Assembly (NCBI GenBank): GCA_003833135.1
Contig: QZLH01000235.1
Coordinates: 59,477 to 123,476, forward strand
Direction of reading: 5' to 3'
Length of the DNA: 64,000 nt
Origin: Oehlia diaphana
Lineage: Eukaryota; Glomeromycota; Glomeromycetes; Glomerales; Glomeraceae
In this document: positions 58,380 to 64,000 of the stretch, in pieces
Position numbering within the stretch: the stretch's first letter is position 1
How the letters are laid out: every line of letters begins with the position of its first letter
Notes under the pieces: generated by a model
What the model was told of the DNA's origin: nothing
Databases searched by the model: none
The model's input: the letters and a program-made list of their open reading frames with translations, nothing else
Program-made: the position numbers and the translations under genes

Positions 58380-58715
58380 GGAGTCAGGATCTACCGGCTA
58401 ATCATATGATAGGCGTGAACATTTACCACAAATGACGGCATTTTTTTTTTTGTAGTTATGAGTAGCACATTAATTTATTATGTGTTTAAACAAAATATAA
58501 CAAATACATAGTTATAGGGTTATCATTGTCCGATATTACTTCTAACTAGTCTATCTAAAATAAATAAATAATGCGCTAAAAGAAAACACCAGACGACCAT
58601 CCAAATCTAAACTAAAATGAAAACAAAAAATCAACTAGCTTCACTCAGGGATGTAGAAACATAAACTACTGACTCCAACTAACTCCTGCTGGTCTTTCAT
58701 CACGAACTTCCGGAG
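58380..58715. other. gene-free DNA
   Basis: No supported feature. Confidence 0.35.
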
Positions 58716-58721
58716 AATGAC

Positions 58722-58916
58722 CCCCTGTAAAAAAAGTCGATCCGTTTTTTATATTCCATCTTTTTTCCGTAAAAGGCTCATATTTCCAGAATTAATAACC
58801 TTATATCACGGAATTTTCGAATTATTTACATTTTCCGTGAATGGATCTGAATGGATCTGGGAAAGGCTCATTTTTACGGAGTTTTTTCAGAAATAATGGA
58901 TAAAATTTTTTATAGG
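58722..58916 (-). repeat. Dispersed repeat, copy B
   Basis: Reverse complement of 1872-2046, about 56.7 kb away. Shared words include CCATCTTTTTTCCGTAAAAGG, CTTATATCACGGAATT and TGGATAAAATTTTTTATA. This copy is slightly longer because GGATCTGAATGGATCTGG is locally duplicated. Confidence 0.75.
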
Positions 58917-59175
58917 TACCCATGCATACCACACCCGTCGTGACTGACCTTTCTCTAGCTAGGTCACAAAAAAAAACATAAAATTAAACTAAAATAAACA
59001 GATGAAGACATGATCTATTGCGTTATATGTAATACACTTTGCTTATAATTTTTTATGGCATATTTAAATAAGCGATTAGCATAAAAATTAAATACCAAAG
59101 TTCGAGTGTTTTAGCCCGTGATACATGCTGTGTCATAAATTGTGAAGACTCTTCTCACTATTTATTTTATAATTG

Positions 59176-59465
59176 CAGTCAGACCTCATACTGTTGTTTC
59201 GAAAAAAATACATCAGTATATCAAATTATCGTTACATCAGTGAATCATAATGCGGGCCAAAATCAAATTATGCAAACTCCGACTAGGTAGAAGTATTTTC
59301 TTATAATTCTGCAAAGTAATTGTATATTGAAAAATCACGTATAATAAAAAATTTTGAGTATCGTACCTATATTAAAATGTCATATGATTTGGATGGTTCC
59401 TTTATGTTAATTTCGGCCAAATTTATAGTGTTGACCCGAATTAATACCAGTGTAACCTAAAGTAT
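59176..59465. mobile_element. truncated second copy of pogo-like element
   Basis: Starts with CAGTCAGACCTCATACTG and follows the left two-thirds of 47191-47623 in the same orientation (GAATCATAATGCGGGCCAAA, GATTTGGATGG, ACCAGTGTAACCTAAAGTAT). The right end with the repeated ATCGGTACAT words and right TIR is missing. An 85-bp insertion (about 59285-59369) is present relative to the longer copy. Confidence 0.82.
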
Positions 59466-59619
59466 ATTGTAATTATTCATATTATAGATGCCACCCAGAA
59501 AAAAAATAGTTCCTATAGGTATGATTGTTTGTGGAAGATTTAGATGTCATAATACAAAATACAGAAATAGAAGGAAGGAAAATTTGTTTCAAAGAAATTT
59601 TTATGACGTAAAAATGTAA

Positions 59620-60030
59620 AATAGAAGCTTGATTCTTTTTTAATAAATCTCTAATTAGTTAAATCTGCGATTTGATTTTAAATATTGTAACCCTAAATTG
59701 TTTTTAGTATGTTTTCATTTTACACTCCCGCGCCAAAAGTTTAGGACCACTCTATTTTTATTATATTAAATAAAATTTTATTCTTATTTATATAAATTTT
59801 TTTAAATCAAAATTCTTTACATTGTAATTTCTTGAATAAATATAAAAAATTATCATATTGATCTTTATAAATCATATAATACAAGGTTTTTTTCTCAATG
59901 ATAAATTTTTAACTTTTCTACCAGAGTGATTACAACAAAAATAAGTACAAAATTTAAATAGTTAGGTAAAAATAAGATTATATTTCAAATTTCGTAAAGA
60001 TCGAATCAGTAATAGGAAGTGAAGTATATA
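59620..60030. other. AT-rich DNA with a Tc1-like terminal word
   Basis: CGCGCCAAAAGTTTAGGACC at about 59730-59750 resembles known Tc1/mariner termini; no matching opposite end was found. No gene is supported. Confidence 0.3.
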
Positions 60031-60032
60031 AC

Positions 60033-60455
60033 TATTTTTCTAGTGTTAACCTTTTTAAATATTTACGTGTAAAAAAAATTGGAGCATGTGGGACTGTTCG
60101 TAAAAATAGTACTAATTTTCCTCAAATTCTTAAAGTAGATAGAAGATTGGATTGGGATATCCTTTCTGGAGTAGTTGTCAATGATGTATTAGCTATTTAT
60201 GGATGGATAACGTCCAGTAACTATGCTTTCAAATTAATGAAGATGAAAATTGAATTGAAAGAGTGCATCGTTAACTTTAAGAACCAATACTAATGCAACT
60301 AAAGTTCGAGCAATTTTTGGAACTGCAAGTGAAAAATTCTTTATTTATACCCGTTGTAATTTATGACCTTTAGCAGTACGAAGGACTTGGATACCATAGT
60401 TTTTTTGGTTACTAGATAGTGCAATAATCAATTCATATTTAATATTAAAAGAGTA
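60033..60455 (+). pseudogene. piggyBac-type transposase relic
   Basis: Translation gives IGACGTVRKNSTNFPQIL, a hallmark stretch of the piggyBac (DDE_Tnp_1_7) family. It is followed by DWDILSGVVVNDVLAI, a frame change in the next conserved block (LWMDN), then NTNATKVRAIFGTASEKFFI, and in another frame AVRRTWIP, a stop, FFWLLDSAIINSYL. All correspond in order to the C-terminal half of piggyBac-derived transposases. Frameshifts and stops prevent expression. The N-terminal half and the element's own termini were not found. Confidence 0.75.
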
Positions 60456-60539
60456 ATGCAAGTGTTTCTCATATACTTGCCGCCCATTTAAATGAATCCC
60501 ATATCCCATCCCATTTGTATCTTCCCCATTCGTTACAAC

Positions 60540-60990
60540 AAAATTCTCTCTCTTCTATTTTCTTTTTCATTTTTCACTTTAAAATAATGTTTTAAAAACC
60601 TATTAAACAATAAAAAGTTAAATATTATTGAAAAGTTAAGTATGGAATATTATTATAAGAGCTGTTTTATTTATAATAAACGTGTGTTTATTATTAGTTT
60701 TTTTTTTAGATTTTATAATATTAAATAATATTAATTTTAACACTTTAGTAATAAATAAAGCAGTCTTGAAACTAAGTAAAACAAGTATGTAAACCTTTAT
60801 TCACAAATATCTCAGTGGCTTTAATAAATAAACAGATTTTTTTAATGAAATTAACTTGTTTTACATTGTTTTCAATTTTATAGCGTAATTTTAGTACTTT
60901 AGTTAAATTAAAGAGACGTCAGAAGCTTATTTCAGCAGACATAGAAGTGCTCAAATATTAATTTTTGTCAAGATATCCTGAATACTTATG
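60540..60990 (+). repeat. dispersed duplicated segment, copy 2
   Basis: Diverged copy of 43870-44210 in the same orientation (see that entry), about 16.7 kb away, with extra AT-rich insertions. Confidence 0.55.
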
Positions 60991-60994
60991 GAGT

Positions 60995-61275
60995 AATTAG
61001 TATTTTTACAATAGTATTAATATTTGAAGTTATTTTCGTTAAAAAAGTGGTTGTTTATTTATTTATTAAATTTAATAAAGTGTAAAGAGTCATTTTTAAA
61101 TGTTCTTATAATAAAAACAATAAAATTATTTTAATATTTTAAAGAAAATATGGGTGTTTTTATTTTTTCTTTTCGTTGTCTTTTTTTTCCTAAGATAAAT
61201 GTTGCCACACAAAACAAATCAATGAGCCAATCAAAATTTGGACGCCACAAAAATCACGTGGGGTGAAAATTTTGG
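60995..61275. other. gene-free DNA left of hAT element
   Basis: No supported feature. The 8 bp directly left of the hAT terminus are TTGGTGGT, the expected target copy; the right copy lies outside the window. Confidence 0.35.
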
Positions 61276-61434
61276 TGGTTAGTGCTTCGATCCGGATAGA
61301 AACCGTTATCCGGATAAATTAAAAAAATTATCCGGTTTTTATCCGGATTATCCGGATCGGATAAAAATCCGGATATATCCGGATAGAAACCGAAATCCGG
61401 ATAGATTTATATATAAAAAATTTTTTTTGTAGAT

Positions 61435-61660
61435 CGATCTTAACAAATAAATTTCATGGCACCTGACAAATAAATTTTGTGACACACTACAAATTAAGGC
61501 TTTAACTAAATTCGTGGCACTTAATTAAAATCGTAACATTTATTAGTTAAAATCATGGCTTTTATTTGATTAAATTTGCGGCTTTAAATTTAATTAAAAC
61601 CGTGGCATTTATATAATTAAATTCGTGGCATTGATTAAATTAATGGCTTTAAATTTGTGG
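61435..61660. repeat. degenerate ~30-bp tandem repeats inside hAT element
   Basis: Repeated words such as AAATTCGTGGCAT, AAAATCATGGC, AAATTTGCGGCTTT and AAAACCGTGGCATTT succeed each other at about 25-35 bp between the two ATCCGG arrays. Confidence 0.65.
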
Positions 61661-62143
61661 CTTTATTTAAATCAGAGTTTGGATCCGTTCATCCAGATAT
61701 CCGATTTGATATTTATCCGATCAATCCGGATTGAACGGATAATTTATCCGGATAATATCCGGATATCCACAATTTATCCGGATATCCGAAATTTATCCGG
61801 ATATCCAGATATTATCTGATCCGATGTCCATTATGTCAATCATCAATATCCCGTTGTCTGTGATATTTGATCGATCCTTTAATGCAGTTATAAAATTTAA
61901 AAATAATACTTAAATTAATGGCACTAGTAATGATCATTTGATTTAATAATTATGAATGTGGCAAATTTTAAAGATTGAAATACATGTTCATATAATTTAC
62001 TCATTATCTATTAAAATTCTATGAAGATTTATTGATTAAACTGATCAAAATTTTGATCGTCACATCCACCTTTATTTTATTATATTGTGTAATTACAAAA
62101 ATATAATGAATTATGAAAAATTATTTCAGTATTGATATACTAA

Positions 62144-64000
62144 TCATTCATCTGGAAAAATACTGCCAACTATATGCCAATTTCGTTTGCAAAATATTAA
62201 GTGTTCAAAGGTGGAGGGTAATAAATTTATATGCCTAACTGTCATTACATTCCCAGCATCAGAAAACAGTCGTTCGCTGGCTGCAGAAGTTGCTGGGATG
62301 GCTAAATATTTTTTTGCTAACTCAGATAGGATGGGAAAATTTGATGCTTGGGATGCCCACCACTTGAAAGGACAAATATCTACATCAATCTCTTCAATCA
62401 TCATATATCTTTCAATTTCATCAGCTTGTCTTTCACGGCGATGACGATTTGCAAATATATTTTGAAGCAAAGTATTACTAACTTGGGGTTGTGCGCGTGA
62501 TACTTGTTGAATTGTACCTAATTCTTGCTTTTTATTATTATAAATTTCTTTCAAAAGATTTCTTGCTTGAATTTTTTGTAATTCATCTGCAAAATTTAAA
62601 GATTTGCACCTTGGATCCAATAAGGTAGCTATCATTCCTTCATCTTGAGGTACACTCCAATAATGGTTCATTGCTGTATATAAAGCCAATTTAACTTTCT
62701 TAATTAGATCCTTACAGTCTTGTGGTATATTTATTAAAATTTTACGCCGTTTTGGATGATCATCAACTTCATCATCATCATCATCAGGATCTTCAATACC
62801 AACATCATCATCAAAAACTGTAGTAAAGCTAGTGAGATCAATATCTTCAGGTTCCATTTCGTAAGTACAACAAACTCCTTTCTTAATTTCTGTAATTGCA
62901 TCATACATAAAACTTATTGTTGCATATTTACTTCCTTCAAGAAGTTCAGTTCCTGATGCAAAAGGTTCAAGCACTTCAATTAGTTGCTTGATTGCCGCCC
63001 ATTCATCTTCACTAAGATTAATTTTACTAAGTCTTTTTCCATCTTTTCGTGTTGTAGGATCTGGATCTCTAGACATAGTCACTGCCATTACATCAATATA
63101 ATCACGAATTTTTTCCAGTCGTTTCCAGGAAAGATAAGATGAATTCCAACGGGTATTTACGTCAGAAATAAGTCGGAGATAGTGATCATTTTCACTTAAA
63201 TCCTAAATTTAATAAATCAATAGAATAAAATCAATAAAATTTAAAATTAAATAAAAATAATTAATATAAAATAATAAATAAATTAGAAATGTAATAATTG
63301 ATTATTAAAGTTTTACCTCATGTTGATTTACATTTTTCATGCTTTTTTGAACTTCAACTAGCCTTTCAGTTTGTTTTGGTGCAGTAAAAAAATTAATTAA
63401 ACGTTTTGCTCTTGCAACCAACCTTTCAGCTGGAAGAAGGCCCTTTCCTACTACAAGTTGCAAGGTATGGGCAGTACATGGAAATCGTGTGATATTGTTA
63501 TTTTTTTTAAGCAATTTACCAGCTTTAACCATGTTGCTTCCATTATCTGTAGTGATAGTAAACACCTTTCCTTCCAAATTCCATTCATGAATTATTTGAT
63601 TGAGATATTCAACGATAGTATCACCAGTGTGTGGGTATTTGAGATATTTAATTGCCAAAATAGCTTCATGAAGTTCAAACTGAGCGTTTACAAATGAACA
63701 AGTTACACCTAAATAGCCAGCACGACTTCTTGAAGTCCATAGATCTAAGGTTAAAGAGCAAGAGGTAACACCTTGTTCAAATTGATGAACAATTTCTTGT
63801 TTGCAATGATTATAACCATCAACTAGTAATTCTTTAACTTTTTTGTCACTTGGTAAATCATAAGATGGATCTAATTCTTCTACAAACTCTCTAAATCCTT
63901 CATCATCATGGATACTCAATGGCTGGTTATCTTTTACAATAATTCCAACATATTTTTTATCTAATCGATTTTTTCTAACAGGATTATTAATCATATATCG
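62144..64000 (-). CDS. hAT-family transposase (5' end outside window)
   Basis: Two exons are visible: 63317 to beyond 64000, and 62144-63203, joined by a 113-bp GT-AG intron (HE/DLSEND). The frame stays open to the window edge, where the N-terminal part, usually with a BED zinc finger, must continue. The first exon holds CSLTLDLWTSRSRAGYLG (first catalytic Asp of the RNase H-like fold) and FTITTDNGSNMVKAG (second Asp). The second exon holds DVNTRWNSSYLSWKRL, an acidic insert (about 62790), and the C-terminal dimerisation region LAIPATSAASERLFSDAGN with the catalytic Glu in SERLFS. No stop or frameshift is seen in over 580 codons. It cuts and pastes its own element. The preserved frame and nearby terminus suggest a recently active copy. 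Confidence 0.92.

Larger units (their letters stand above)
61280..64000 (-). mobile_element. hAT DNA transposon, left part
   Basis: Begins with the terminus TAGTGCTTCGATCCGGATA. The first 140 bp and 61685-61830 contain more than a dozen ATCCGGATA or TATCCGG words, a subterminal array of the sort hAT transposases bind. The transposase gene (62144 to the window edge) is on the minus strand, so this is the element's 3' side. The right terminus and the 5' part of the gene are outside the window. Confidence 0.85.

Noticed and set aside
59488..59619. 43-codon frame MPPRKKIVPI...
   Set aside because: Short, lysine/arginine-rich and next to a repeat; no support beyond an ATG and a stop.
62187..63697. 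Three plus-strand frames inside the hAT region
   Set aside because: They are antisense shadows of the transposase.
1..64000. tRNA or rRNA genes
   Set aside because: No cloverleaf with a GGTTCGAATCC-type T-arm or rRNA-like segment was noticed by eye; a dedicated scan was not possible.

Overview
The window looks like nuclear DNA of an arbuscular mycorrhizal fungus, most probably Rhizophagus irregularis or a close relative (inferred from gene content; no search was run). It is extremely AT-rich, with short GT-AG introns and low gene density. The gene families are those expanded in Glomeromycotina: TKL-type kinases with zinc-ribbon or Sel1-repeat partners, F-box and LRR proteins, cytochrome P450, divergent Hsp70, Crinkler, RecQ and hAT transposases. 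Nothing suggests bacterial or organellar DNA. There are two runs of N (21355-22119 and 47653-48231).

Genes that look intact, or nearly so, left to right: a small cysteine-containing secreted protein (2206-2667, +); a TKL-like kinase with a C-terminal tail built from tiny phase-1 exons (20345-23127, +, interrupted by a gap); an Hsp70-like ATPase domain (27428-29254, +, ends doubtful); a complete six-exon cytochrome P450 (31554-33445, -); a secreted ML/NPC2-like lipid-binding protein (40394-40960, +); a secreted KR-repeat protein resembling the SP7/KEX2-repeat effectors of Rhizophagus (45917-46538, -); an F-box protein (48797-50224, -); a five-exon kinase-Sel1 protein (53984-56518, +); and a hAT transposase running off the right edge (62144-64000, -). 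Most of these genes are spliced, so simple ORFs give only part of each product.

The rest is largely a graveyard. There are relics of a Crinkler gene, a RecQ helicase, at least four kinase or kinase-Sel1 genes, Sel1 arrays, an LRR protein, a nicotinamide-riboside-kinase-like P-loop enzyme, a piggyBac transposase and several unrecognised genes. Between them lie short DNA transposons with terminal inverted repeats and clear target-site duplications, plus several dispersed duplicated blocks within the window. A short motif around AATTCTGGCCAGAATTA recurs in gene-free DNA and inside at least three structurally different element types.

Two observations link features. The 214-bp element at 13948, with an exact 8-bp target duplication, has the same termini and internal ATCCGG motifs as the hAT element at the right edge, so it is probably its non-autonomous derivative. 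The 18-bp tandem array at 45960-46330 is not junk: in the correct spliced frame it encodes a signal peptide followed by dibasic-bounded repeats, the layout of a fungal secreted peptide precursor or symbiosis effector.
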